From positions 6,864,001-6,928,000 of the forward strand of contig JAFFSR010000249.1 of assembly GCA_017163975.1 (NCBI GenBank): DNA of 64,000 nt, given 5' to 3'. Shown here piece after piece: positions 22,491-33,594 of the stretch; positions within the stretch are counted from its first letter, which is position 1; each line of letters starts with the position of its first letter. Origin of the DNA: Anastatus disparis (lineage: Eukaryota; Arthropoda; Insecta; Hymenoptera; Eupelmidae). Made by a program: the position numbers and the translations under genes. Under the pieces are notes generated by a model. It was not told the DNA's origin. It searched no databases and was given only the letters and a program-made list of their open reading frames with translations.

Positions 22491-22712
22491 AATAAAAAAA
22501 TTTTTTATTAAATAAATTGATGGTCAAACCAGTTATTTCTAAAATTGTATTAATATCAAATAAATAATTTTTTTAAAGTGTATTTCATAAAAATTATGTT
22601 CAAACGTTATTAAAAAAAATATTTTTATATCATGTAATGATAATTTTTCAAATGAGGTAATTTGATGTATTTTAAAAATTAATGTGTTTCTCTAATTAAA
22701 TATATTATTGCC

Positions 22713-23251
22713 TTAAGAGGCGGTCGGGTCTATTCGCCGCTATATATATAGGGCGCTGCGGTCAGGTGAGAGAAATCTATTAAATATTTTTTATACAGCT
22801 ATTTACAATTTTCTGAGACGACAATATACTTTTAATGTTGTCATTTCCTCCAGCCATCTATATGTAGAATAATTATTAATACTTATCTTGTTTGAAAAGT
22901 CTAAAATATTGTTATAAAGCGAAAAATGCGATGCAACGTAGGACCGATGTAAACATGCGTGCACCTTCCCTTAGTGCGACAGAGAGAGCAATACTAAAGA
23001 ATGATGTATGCTAATGTTTACGTCGGCTCTACCTCGCGCCGCATTTTTCGCTTTATAACAATATTTTAGACTTTTCAAACAAAATTAATATTAATAATTA
23101 TTCTACATATATATGGCTAGAGGAAATGACAAGATTAAAAGTATATTATTGTTTCAGTAAATTTTAAATTGCTATATAAAAAATATTTTATATTTTTCTC
23201 TCACCTGACCGCAGCGCCACCAAGCGGCAAATGGTTCCGACCGCCTCTTAA
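22713..23251. mobile_element. TTAA MITE, family E, right-arm copy
   Basis: The mirror of 16,368-16,907, with TTAA at 22,713 and 23,248. A small difference lies near the left end (GCCGCTATATATATAGGGCG here against the left arm). Confidence 0.95.
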
Positions 23252-24237
23252 TGAAATGAATTTTAATATATTTAATTGTTAACAATTTTTATATAAATGA
23301 CAGTTCATTGAAATACAAACACGTGTACAAATGAAAATGTAATTAAGGTAAATATAATTTTAATATATTAAAATGTAATTTTAATATATATTTAATTGTT
23401 AACAATTTTTATATAAATGACAAATTATTTAAATACTAACACGTGTACGAATGAAAATGTAATTAAGGTTAAATGTATGTTATTTATAAAAAATTGTTAA
23501 CAAGTAACTTTTCGAATAATATATTTAAATGAAAACTAATTTAAATACTTTATTCTCTGAATGATAACTGGATAAAATTTTAATTTAATAAATTTAGTCA
23601 TACAATTATAAATATATAATAGTTATATAACTGTTCATCAAATAAAATTATTATTTTTTAATATATATCCCTTCTTAAAAAAATGATGAGCCACCATGTT
23701 GAAGCATCTAAAGATCGAATCCTGATTGGTCGATATAGAATAGGCGACAAAAATTAAATTTTAAAGGGTTTAGATTTTTTAAATAAATAAAAATTAATTT
23801 CTAGGCATTGTTTTTTAAATATAATAGAAGTAACTCAATTAAAATAGAATAAGAATATTTTATTTTAAACCAAGCAATATTATTTATGTATATTATAACC
23901 AATGTATAGTTTAATGATAAAATATATAACTATGAGCACAAGCAAGGTGACTACCTTTTATTTAAAAATTCCAGTAAAATTGTAAAGACATTAAATAATA
24001 TAACAATTCAGATAAGTAATTTATTCCTTTATTGCATAAGTATTGCTTAATGCAGGTACAATATGTATATATTTTTAATTGTTTTTCATTTAAAAATAAG
24101 TATAGTAATAGCAATTAATAAAGGTATGAGGTTATGAAGGTTTGAGGTTATGAAAGTTTTATTATTCTATATTTCTATTACTCAGATTAAAAATCATCAA
24201 AGTACCAAAAAAAAGTAATATATTTGAGTAATATGTT

Positions 24238-25723
24238 TTAAGGGAATACCCTCGGTAATAGAATTCAAATTGAGAATCTTTTGATAATTGACATACAGGC
24301 GTATTTAGGTGTAATAAAGCTATGGTTAAAATTTCGTGACCCTTCAGAGCTTCAAACATGAGAAATTGCAGTTTGAAAATAACATGTGATCTTATGGGGG
24401 GATACACATTTTGCCTTCTTTTGTAATTATGCAAAATGAAAAAATTCTGAAAAAATTCTATAATATGTAGAAATTTATTCCGGACCTATATCATTTTTAA
24501 AAAGTATCATTCAGAGTCTGTAAGAAGAGCAAAAACTTATTTTCTCTTGTAACCTTACAATTAACGGTAATCATTTTGACACATGGCAACGTTGCGTTTT
24601 CTTTACGAACTTTGGTAAGGCGGGAATCCTGAATACCACAGTGCATCGTTTTCAATAAGAAAAAAGTTTGAATAAAAAAACATTATCCTCAAAAATTAAT
24701 ACGCAAAAATGTAAGTCATAATAAGTTTATTATTGTATATATTTTTAAATTTTCTATCTAACGTCGCTGTATTTATGCAATCATTGCAATACTAATTAGC
24801 AACGGAGGTCTTCAGTATGTTTGTCCTGCCAAAGGTCTAAATTTTAATTAATTTTTAATTTAAATGTTTATATAAACTCTAATAAGAAAAATTTTTTTTA
24901 ATAGATATAACTTTCACAATCATTTTAAAATGAATTATTAAACTATTGAAAGAATAAGAATATTTTCGTTATCGTGAGAATAAATAGTAATGTGTCAGTG
25001 TCGTGTATTTGGTACAATAGTTACATAATGTATTTCACCTTCCGTGGATAATGTAAAATTTTGATACACCGTGGGTATTATGAGTCTTAAGAGGCGGCCG
25101 TATAGTTCTGTCCTTGTCTAATCTAAATTTTCTTTATTATTAATAAATTAAATATTTCCATAGAAAAGTAAGACAACCGCCCAATAGAGCAAAAGACAAG
25201 CGAACGATTCTTTTTTATGAAAAAATACGAAATTTTGATTATTTTTCGAGTGAAGTCTGAAACGGAAAAACAGTTGAATCAACTCAATCAAGTTCGATTG
25301 TTTTTCCGTTTCAGACTTCACTCTAAAAATAATCAAAATTTCATATTTTTCTATAAAAAAGAATCGTTTGTTTGTCTTTTGCTCTATTGGGCGGCTGTCT
25401 TACTTTTCTATGAAAATATTTAATTTATTAATAATAAAGAAAATTTAGATTAGACAAGGACAGAATGATACGGCCTCCTCTTAAAAGATCTATAAATTTT
25501 TTTTCCTGAGAAAAAATCATAAAAAAATTCTGGGAAAATTCTAAAATACTTTCATATCCTTTTTTATGATTCAATAATATATTGATATATTTATTATAAT
25601 ATAAATTTTATAAAACAATATTTAATTCTAGAGTTTTAGGGACGTTGCCAAATCCATAACTGTCAATGATAAGTTCGACTGTTTTCTTAACTGACTAACT
25701 TCGTATCGAGGATACTCCCTTAA
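24238..25723. mobile_element. TTAA element, family F, about 1.5 kb
   Basis: TTAAGGGAATACCCTCGGTA at the left pairs with CGAGGATACTCCCTTAA at the right, each with TTAA (24,238-24,241 and 25,720-25,723). The inside is unique, unlike the fold-back MITEs, and holds a nested family G MITE. Without it the element is about 1.09 kb. The 90-aa ORF on the minus strand (24,162-24,434) crosses the end of the element and has no recognised similarity. Probably an internally deleted DNA transposon. Confidence 0.75.
25087..25484. mobile_element. TTAA MITE, family G, nested
   Basis: A 398-bp fold-back: TTAAGAGGCGGCCGTATAGT at the left, ATACGGCCTCCTCTTAA at the right, both with TTAA. Arms of about 190 bp meet near 25,285 and are nearly perfect (GACAAGGACAGAA, TTTTTATGAAAAAATACGAA). 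The two overlapping ORFs of about 65 aa are the two strands of the hairpin. CTGTCCTTGTCTAATC is shared with family D. It lies inside element F. Confidence 0.93.
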
Positions 25724-25789
25724 AGATAAATTTATGTGCACATTTTAATAAAAAAAATAAGGTTAGAATAAATGAAGATCAAAATTTAC

Positions 25790-26474
25790 TGATAACAATG
25801 GATGATACAATTGACAAACAAACTGTATGTCTATTTTTAATGAAAATTTGAAGAATCTACTTATACGAGTGTGCTATTTCATAATATACAATACTATTTA
25901 GTTAAACTTATTATATTAAATATTAATACATAAATAAATAGAAGTATAAAATGTGTGTTTTCAGTAAATGTAGTTTGAAAATAATTTGCACACTGATAAA
26001 AGTATGACTACGATAGGCAGCTTTGTTATAGATTAACATAAAATTTGTATTACAGTTGACGAACAAGCTATATGTCTATTTTTAATGAAAATTTGAATAA
26101 TTTACTTATTCCTCTTATATAAGTGTGCTATTTTATGATATACGATGAATTAATATTTAATATAATGTATTTAACTGAATAGTTTGCTTATACGAGTGAG
26201 TTATTTTATTATATACATTACTATTTAACTAAATATTAATACATAAAATTAAAAAATGGAAAAACAATTTATGTTTTAATGAATAAAGCTTAAAAATAAT
26301 TAACATGCTGATAAAATTATAACTATAGTAAGCATCTTTTTTATAGATTTGTATATAAAATTTGCATTACGATTGACAAACAAGCCATATGACTATATTT
26401 TCAATAAAAATTTGAATATTTACTAATGTAGGTGTGCTATATTTTATAATATACAATGAATTAATATTTAATAT
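25790..26474. repeat. Diverged tandem repeat, period about 240-315 bp
   Basis: Three units start with TTGACAAACAAACTGTATGTC-like sequence (near 25,811, 26,055 and 26,371) and hold GTCTATTTTTAATGAAAATT, GTGTGCTATTT and AATTAATATTTAATATAATG. The last unit is cut by the LINE end at about 26,475 and resumes at 27,179 (AATATATTTAACTGATTAG). Confidence 0.75.
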
Positions 26475-27178
26475 GGGCGGCTACTAGGGGAGAGACTAAG
26501 GATCTTGCGGTGCCCTTTATGCGCACTGAGACTGGAAGGAATTCCTTCCAAGTTCAAGGTGTGCATTTTTGGAACTCCCTGCCTGTTGAGATTAAACATC
26601 TTCCATCTCTCAGCAGGTTCAAAGCAGCGGTGAGAGGGTACTTGCTCGACCTAGATTAATATTTTTTTACTATATATTTATGTTAATTTATTTAATTTAT
26701 TTTTGTAACGTCCTGTATATAGGTTTAAGGTGCGAGTGTATTTATTGTATGAGTGTTGGCTGAATGGTTGGTGAGTGAGAATTTTTATTTGATTTTATTT
26801 TTGACTGCGTTTCATGCTATTGCGTACGCTTGTTATTTTTATTTTATTATGTATTAAATTTAATTTTTTTAAAATTTTAATACTATGACTGATAGATATT
26901 GTAAGACTGATTTTTATTTATATTTATATGATTATTTTTATTTATATTGCGTGTATTTTATGATTACTTTGTGATATCATTTTTATTTATTTTTGTTTGT
27001 GACTTACTTATTCAGTATTATTAGGTTTAGTGACTGACTGTGATATTAATTGTGCAATATTTACATTTATACTTTTTTATAGCATTTTGTGCAATATATA
27101 TTGTTTTTGTATTTACAAATTGTATTACACGTTTTTGTACTTTTATACAAATAAAATAATATCTATCTATCTATCTAA
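26475..27178 (+). mobile_element. Non-LTR retrotransposon 3' end, 5'-truncated, with TATC tail
   Basis: An open frame 26,477-26,659 of 60 codons reads TKDLAVPFMRTETGRNSFQV, GVHFWNSLPVEIKHLPSLS and RFKAAVRGYLL, the typical C-terminal end of many LINE ORF2 proteins, with a proper stop. A 3' UTR of about 500 bp follows and ends in TATCTATCTATC (27,160-27,178), the microsatellite tail seen in CR1/L2-like LINEs. It interrupts the tandem repeat, whose pieces flank it. Extreme 5' truncation is usual for LINE insertions. Confidence 0.82.
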
Positions 27179-27583
27179 TATAATATATTTAACTGATTAG
27201 TTTACTTATACATATGGGTTATTTTATAATATACAGACATAAGCTGAAATAACTTGGGCGCCTATGCACTTTCTACTCAACTGTAGTTATTTGAGCTATC
27301 AGACCTGAGTTTGAGCCTGAAAAAAAATCAGATTTAAATGTAATTGATAACTTTTTGTTATTGTAATATTAACTAATAAAATTTCTTTTTAGCTTAAATA
27401 TACATTAAATAAAAAAGTTTAATCCATGAATAGTTTTAACAACCCTTATCTGATGCTTAAAATCCTTTTGATTAGTTAAAAACTTGATTTTGTTTATTTA
27501 ATAACACTATTCAAAATGAAATAATGTTGTATGTGTATCATGTCTTAAGATTTATGAGTTATAAATATATTTTAATACACTTT

Positions 27584-28400
27584 TACTTTCTCATAAAGTA
27601 AACATTGTATCAATAAAAATTTTGTTCTATTTTTTTTATTAATTTGTACATATTTAGACTCGTGGAAAAAAGTGGTTTCCACCCTGTTAAAAAAAATCAG
27701 GCGAGAAATCACCTGATTTCTTAGGTGATTTATCATGCCAAAATCTCATGTAATGATCTCTCACCTGATTTTTTTTGTAGGGCAGAAAATGTCTGTATGT
27801 ATGTGTGTGTATGTACTCATTACGTCAATTAGATCTCGAAAAGTACTCGACAAATTTCCTTCAAATTTTGCATACAATTTATTTTTTTGTCTAACTGGTA
27901 CGGAAGCTATTGAAAACTGGTTTTCTTGGCATAGTTTTAATTTTAGAACAATTTAAAACATTTTTTTTCAATTCTAATTTTTAATTTTTTTTTGTATTTT
28001 ACTTTAAGTACTCGATGGATTTGCTCTAAAATTGGCTTGAAAATTATTTGCGACTACCAAAAGAAAAACTTCTGAAAACTGATTTTCTTAGCGTGGTTTT
28101 AATTTTAGATAATTTTGTAAAATTTGAAAAAAAAATTTCATTTTTCTTTTATTTTACGTAAATTACTCTATAGATTTGCCCCAAAATTCGCATGCAAGTT
28201 ATCCGCTATTGTCAGAAGAAAAAAATTTTTTTAAACTAATTTTCTTAGCGCAGTTTTAATTTTAGAACATTTTGAAAATTTTGAAAAAATTTTAATTTGA
28301 AACCACTTTTTTCGACTCCTTGAGTCTAAATATGTACAAATTAACGAAAAAATAGAAAAAAATTTTTCACCAATACAATAATTTTTCTATGAGAAAGCAA
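27584..28400. mobile_element. Inverted-repeat element with internal tandem units
   Basis: The ends about 27,584-27,695 and 28,298-28,400 are inverted copies (TTTGTACATATTTAGACTC, AAAAAGTGGTTTCCACC). Inside are three diverged units of about 165 bp holding GTACTCGAC-AAATTTGC, GAAAACTGGTTTTCTT and GTTTTAATTTTAGA. A smaller inverted repeat, AATCAGGCGAGAAATCACCT and its complement, lies at about 27,697-27,775. No TTAA at the ends. The ORF at 27,735 is chance. Confidence 0.75.
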
Positions 28401-28889
28401 AATGAAATCAAAATACTCTAACACAATGAGCTCTATAAAATTGCATTACGCCAAAGCACTTGGCAGCGTTTTTGTAAATGCTTAAGTTCAAATAAATGTA
28501 ATAGATATGTTTATTATAACCTATAATGCGGTTATGAAGTAGCTAAGTAAAGTCATTTATTTAATAGTCATTAAATATATAAAGATGAAAAAGATGCTTT
28601 TGTAATTTTAAATAATGAGAGATTTTTAAACTCTTATTACCAATAATAGTATTTAAAAATTTAATTTACTGTAATATTTAATTTGATTTAATGCTATCCA
28701 AACTAAAGATGTAACGCATATAATAATTTGTGAAAACAATTTTATGTGAATGAGTTGAAACAAAATTTAATGCAAAAGTAAAAAATAAAATGTTTTTTTT
28801 ATGAAAAACTTTTTGATCTTTTATTGCAAAATTTATATTATTTTCATACATTATTTTAAAACTCGGAAATTGATAGTGATGAAAATCAT
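28401..28889. other. AT-rich stretch, nothing recognised
   Basis: No repeats or coding similarity seen before the helicase fragment. Confidence 0.4.
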
Positions 28890-29255
28890 TAATAAATCAG
28901 ATGAAATGTTTCTTCTAGAATATTTAAATTCTTTTAATCCTTCCAGTAAATTACATTTGAGAGAAAAATTTATTGTAATGCTTATAAGAAACATAAGTAT
29001 TAATAAAGGTTCATGCAATAGTGCGAGATTGCAAATTTTAGAATTTTCTAATCATTTATTAAAATGTAAAATTTTGACGGGTGGTATAAGATAATATTTT
29101 TCCAAACCGTAGTAGATTATATTGTGAAAATGAATGTTCATTTTACATTTAAAAGAACGTAATTTTCAAGTGAATTATCTTTTGCTATGACGATTAATAA
29201 ATTACATGGACAAACGTTTGATAATATAATTATTGTTTTAAGGAACTGAACACGG
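28890..29255 (+). pseudogene. Helitron/PIF1-like helicase C-terminal fragment
   Basis: LEYLNSFNPSSKLHLREKFI, VMLIRNISINKGSCNSARLQ and LLKCKILTGG match the same part of the helicase at 478-640 (LPPHKLHFKVGAIIILLRN, GLCNETRLIV). After a frameshift, LSFAMTINKLHGQTFDNIII (about 29,170-29,245) is helicase motif V. It lacks the SR motif VI. An independent, more decayed copy than the one at 1-961. Confidence 0.8.
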
Positions 29256-29514
29256 TTAAAAACAATTGTGTAGTCTGTAACTTTTTTTTCTGTTACTAAA
29301 TTGTCTGTTGAAGTAACAAACAAGGATGTGACGATTTAACAGACTTTATGTCAGTTGATTCGGAAAATGTCCGTAACAAACGACTAGAACAGATAGTCCA
29401 GGGGAAAACTACATAAGTCTTGATCGAGGTCCTCAATTCTACCCAGGTTTTTTTATGTATTTTTGACCTGCTGAATCCGAATTTTTTGGGTAGAATGTCT
29501 GAAAATGGCGCATT

Positions 29515-30526
29515 TAATAATTATTAACAATTTTTATAAACAAATTATAAAAATGCACTTAAAAAAAAAATTTTATCATATTTTTTTAGTTCATTTTGAG
29601 TAAAAAAGGTTCTCATGAACATATCGCTAAAATGCACTGAATCGGCAGAAAACAAATCGCAAAGTTTGAAAAAACGCGATTTTTTAAAAAACGGAACTTT
29701 TTTTAGGCGGTCGGAACCATTTGCCGCTTGGTGGCGCTACAAGTGAGAGAAAAATATAAAATATTTTTTGTACACGGATTTACAATTTATTAAGACAATA
29801 ATATACCTCTAATGTTGTCGATAACTCTTGCTATATATATGTAGAATAATTATTGATGCTAACCTTGTTGGAAAAGTCTAAAATATTTTTGTAAAGTGAA
29901 AAATTCTGCGTGTAATAGAGTCGATGTAAACATGTGTATTTTTCTTTAGTGCAACAGAGAAAGTAATACTAAAGAATGATGAATACATATGCTCACGCCG
30001 GCTCTATTTCGCGCTGCATTTTTCGCTTTACAACAATATTTTAGACTTCTCAAACAAGATGAGCATCAATAATTATTCTACATATATAGGGCTAGAGTTG
30101 ACAACATTAGGGGTATATTATTGTTTCAGTAAATTGTAAATCGCTGAGTAAAAATTATTTTACATTTTTCTCTCACCTGACCGCAGCGCCCCCATGCGGC
30201 AAATAGTCCCGACCGCCTCTTAATGGGTAATGTAATCATTATAAATACGGTCGCTAACTACTGTAGTCTTTAAGTTTATATTTTAACAAACAATTTAAGC
30301 TATTGTGAGTTAAAATGAAATCAGTAGAAGCTGAGCTATAGGCTGTCAAAGTTTTGAAAAATCGCGTTTTTTCGAACTGCGATTTTTTTTTGCCGATTCA
30401 GTTCATTTTAGCAATATGTTCATGAGAACCTTTTTTACTCAAAATGACCTGAAAATATCATAAATTTTTTTTTTGAAAAAACGCATTATTATAATTTGTT
30501 TATAAAAATTGTTAATAATTATTAAA
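29515..30526. mobile_element. Inverted-repeat element hosting a family E MITE
   Basis: Arms of about 182 bp (29,515-29,698 and 30,345-30,526), about 85% alike by eye, with AACAATTTTTATAAACAAAT, AAGGTTCTCATGAACATAT, AATCGGCA and AAAAACGCGATTTTT in matching order. Ends are AATAATTATTAACAATTTTT. The family E MITE sits next to the left arm; 30,224-30,344 is the rest of the core. Confidence 0.82.
29704..30223. mobile_element. TTAA MITE, family E, third copy, left end damaged
   Basis: Starts AGGCGGTCGGAACCATTTGC without TTAAGAG; ends CCCGACCGCCTCTTAA with the right TTAA at 30,220. About 85-90% like the copies at 16.4 and 22.7 kb, so an older insertion. Confidence 0.9.
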
Positions 30527-30619
30527 ATTATATCATTGTGAATGTCACGAAAGCTATTCATTAGACAATGAATATCATATTATAAACGAATATAATATTG
30601 TATAAGATATAATAATAAA

Positions 30620-30902
30620 CGTTCTTTCTAATATTTCTTGAGTTCTTGTACACTGAAAGAACTTTTTGTATACTGCATGCCGAAGTGTGAGTACGCAGTA
30701 TACTACAAGCGTGCGCAGTACGCTTGAAAACTTTTGGTAAATAGAAATAAAGTGTTGGCGTTTTGAAAGCCACCGACCGTGCGCGCGCAGCTCGTTGGGA
30801 TTCAAAACGCCAACATTTCTCTTGCTGTTTACCGCTGAGTATGAGCGGACTGCACACCTCCCCTCTTAGCAGGCAGTCCGCTAAGACTTCTAGCAGTGTA
30901 CA
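30620..30902. other. GC-richer island with two hairpins, possible solo LTR
   Basis: GTTGGCGTTTTGAA at about 30,753 pairs with TTCAAAACGCCAAC at about 30,802, and AGCGGACTGC pairs with GCAGTCCGCT at about 30,843-30,884. CGTGCGCGCGCAGC and AGTATACT repeats lie between. The base use stands out from the AT-rich surroundings. The minus strand starts TGTACACTGC, as an LTR could, but I found no matching end or target duplication. ORFs here are not convincing. Confidence 0.4.
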
Positions 30903-31142
30903 TTTATTAATTTAAACGTGAATTAAAAAAAATAAAACTATATATAAACTATGTATGAATGTGCACGGAAAACAAGACCAAAAAAAGTTTTAGTACATTG
31001 ACAGACAATGTCTGTAATTTATAAGTAAAATTTTAACAGACATTTGTTTGTTAAATCCTTAAAAGACATTTTGTCTGTTAAAGTAACACACATTTTTGTC
31101 TATTAACTGGTTTTAACAGACTTTGTCTTTGATATTTCTAAC

Positions 31143-32268
31143 TGTGAATAAACTAATAGCAGCAGCTGTTTCAATTTTTCTTTATTTCTATAAGAGAAAA
31201 AACGACTTTTCTCCTCTATTTTTTAGAGAGGCCACTTCAGGTGCTAAAACATAAAATTTAATAACAACTGATAACAATTTCTTAATGATTAAAAATTTCT
31301 AAATTCATCAACAATACATTAAAAAAACATCACCTAAAACAATACATTTTAGGCTTAACAATAAAAATAAAAAATGAAACTTACAAGTATTAAACATGTG
31401 GTATTACATAACTGTCAAACTATTTTTGTTTTATAAAAATATATAATAATAGATATTTCTATTAAAAATTTTCGCAATCTAATATGCGTCGTCATGATCT
31501 ACGTGACATTATGAAGTATAAGTTATTCCAACGAATATAGACGCTGATAGAAGCGTACTCTTAAATGGGAAATTTTTGCTAAAAATGAGTTAGTTCTGTT
31601 ACCCAGCTACTTGGGGACGCCATCAAATCTCATGTATTTTTATATCTATATATATATCATATATATAGCACATTTTTCATATGTATAGATATACAAACAA
31701 TGTTGAAGTGTTACCCAGGCTTTCGGACGAAAAATGTAACCCAGAAGAATCCTTCTATAAGCGTCTATCTTCTTTGGTTATACAAATCTTTAACATAGGT
31801 AATTCAGGTGAGTTACATTTGTACAAAGTGACTAGCAAGTGTGTTCTTTTATGTACTTGGTATTTGATTCAAGATTTTGACTCACATGAATGAATTTGAT
31901 TTAATTATATTTAATCTAATTTAACAATTATTGCGTTTTATTGTAAATAATTTATTTTTGAAACCGTTTTATCAAAAAAATTAATTTTTTTTTAATAATT
32001 CAACTATGTATTTATTATATACGTTGTTTAATTTTCCAGTGTCGTGTATTATTGCAATTTTCATATTTTTTAATATGTATCATTTCTGTTTTTTGATAGT
32101 TGCATTCAATGTCTAATATATTTGAGGTTCCTATGTTTGTATCAAAGCTATGGCTAGAATTTTTACAGTGTGTAACCAACGCAGATTTGTCTCTATTATG
32201 TTTCAAATTACTTATATGTTGTAAATAAAGAAAAATTGAAACAGATACTGCTATTAGTTTATTCAGTT
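31143..32268 (-). mobile_element. Penelope-like fragment between short inverted repeats
   Basis: AATAAACTAATAGCAGCAGC...TTGAAACAG type sequence at 31,145-31,185 is inverted at 32,222-32,268. The GIY-YIG remnant lies at the right edge. The middle (31,190-32,010) shows a TA-rich run near 31,645-31,675 and no other gene. Confidence 0.5.
32015..32206 (-). pseudogene. Penelope GIY-YIG endonuclease C-terminal fragment
   Basis: ALVTHCKNSSHSFD, NILDIECNYQKTEMIHIKKY fits the C-terminal half of Penelope GIY-YIG domains (compare HTFEFDLNKIKILDIEQDYF and SEMIFI at 17.7 kb). The metal-binding Glu in TEMIHIK is kept. The GIY-YIG core itself is missing. A different family from the 15-24 kb copies. Confidence 0.7.
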
Positions 32269-33025
32269 GCTTAAAAAAATTTTTAGCTGTTGTTAGCTGC
32301 TCAAAAGAATAATATAATTATTGATTGATGAAGAGAAGTTTTGGATCATGGTCAGTTGTGTGCTGCGATATCTAGAGTTTGATCTTATATCCTACATGCC
32401 AAAAAACTAATATAAATATTGAAAATTATGTATGTAAAAAATTATATCAAAAATTTCTTTTAATTTTATTTTTTTATTTTTTGATGACATATTAAAGGCA
32501 CTTCGTACTGTTTGATTTTAAGGTTTATAATTTTAGTTTTTATTTAAAATTAATTTTTGATAGATGATCACTCATCATTTTTTTAAAAACAATAAAATTG
32601 CTACTAAAATAATTTCGTTTATTAAAATTACTTATCATGTTTATAGATGTTATTATATCCATAGTTGACCCAGGAGTATAAATTTGTTGCGCGCTTCGCG
32701 CGCATGAATGTAGCTAGTATATTAAAAAAATAATTATCACAATAGATTGTAGTTGAATAAAAATGTTTATTTTAATAATTATAGCGTTGAAATTTATTTT
32801 GATGTAAATGTTATTTGATTGACTTTTACAGTATTATTTTAACTATATTTGAAAGGTTACTTATCATCAATGGAAAAATATTTAATTATTTAAATTAATA
32901 ATTTATTAATATCAAGAATTTTCTAAAAATTATAATATTTATGATATGCAAACCTTACTTGTGATACATACACTTTGTAATATTTGTATCTCATTAAAAT
33001 TTTATATTAGATGCAAAAAGGATTG
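32269..33025. other. AT-rich stretch with a GCGCGC palindrome
   Basis: GCGCGCTTCGCGCGC at about 32,688-32,702 is the only distinctive feature; it may be the end of an old repeat. No gene recognised. Confidence 0.4.
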
Positions 33026-33238
33026 TTAAGGCGACTTCGGATTTTAGGTTAGGTTTTACTTTTGAGTTTACAAATTACTCTTTCAATATGTAAAATTTTT
33101 CAGATTTTTTAAGTTTCCACCATTCTAAGGATTATAATAAATGGTGGAAAATTAAAAAATCCAAAAACTTTTAGAAACTGAAAGAGTAATTTGTAAACTA
33201 CAAACTGAAATTCAACCGAACTTCCGTAGTCGCCTTAA
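33026..33238. mobile_element. TTAA MITE, family I, 213 bp
   Basis: TTAAGGCGACTTCGGATTTT pairs with TTCCGTAGTCGCCTTAA, both with TTAA. Arms hold GTTTACAAATTACTCTTTCA and meet at CCACCATT/AATGGTGG near 33,120-33,155. No ORF. Confidence 0.92.
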
Positions 33239-33594
33239 GTAATTGCAAATAGTTATTTTATTATTCTGAAACATTCAAATTTAAAATTAACCAAAAATGT
33301 GTATTTTAATTTTATGGTTCTTTAATTTAAATTTCGTATTTACAATATATAAAATACATTTGTGAAGATATTTTTATTAGAAATAAACACAGAATTTTTT
33401 TTAAGCATGTTTCACGTAAAAATTAATTTCATAATTCAAATTCATTGTCATATATTAAGGTCTGGAAATTATAGTTGTTACTCAGTTCCCAGTTCTCAGT
33501 TTATTTATATCAAATATCGTACGATCTTTGTTTTTCTTATGGAAGTAGATTGAGAAATAGTCACTTGATGAAATAAATTATACGCTTTTTTACT
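33239..33594. other. AT-rich spacer, nothing recognised
   Basis: No repeat or gene was recognised; the ORF at 33,362 has no similarity I know. Confidence 0.4.

Larger units (their letters stand above)
19532..22552 (+). mobile_element. Penelope-like retroelement, right-arm copy
   Basis: The most complete copy in the window: N-terminal ORF, RT, GIY-YIG endonuclease, and a 3' region of about 580 bp ending CAGTTATTTCTAAAATTG followed by TATTAAT. Defects seen: an in-frame TAA at 20,453, a one-base loss in an A run near 21,758 and another near 21,945 compared with the left copy. The upstream start of the element is unclear; the 5' long repeat typical of the class is not visible. Confidence 0.9.
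20383..24197. repeat. Large inverted duplication, right arm
   Basis: Reverse complement of 15,437-19,240. The outer limit is at TGATTTTTAATCTGAGTAAT, after which the two sides differ (left a half MITE, right an unrelated element). Differences seen: an extra 16 bp (a repeated GAGGTTATGAAG) near 24,125, a few bases in the MITE end, and two homopolymer changes in the endonuclease. Confidence 0.95.

Noticed and set aside
24162..24434. 90-aa minus-strand ORF
   Set aside because: It crosses the end of element F into the inverted-duplication arm, and has no recognised similarity.
25148..25423. Two overlapping ORFs of about 65 aa on opposite strands with similar sequence
   Set aside because: They are the two strands of the family G MITE hairpin.
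31681..31893. 70-aa ORF starting near a TA-rich run
   Set aside because: No recognised motif, no neighbours in frame and length expected by chance.
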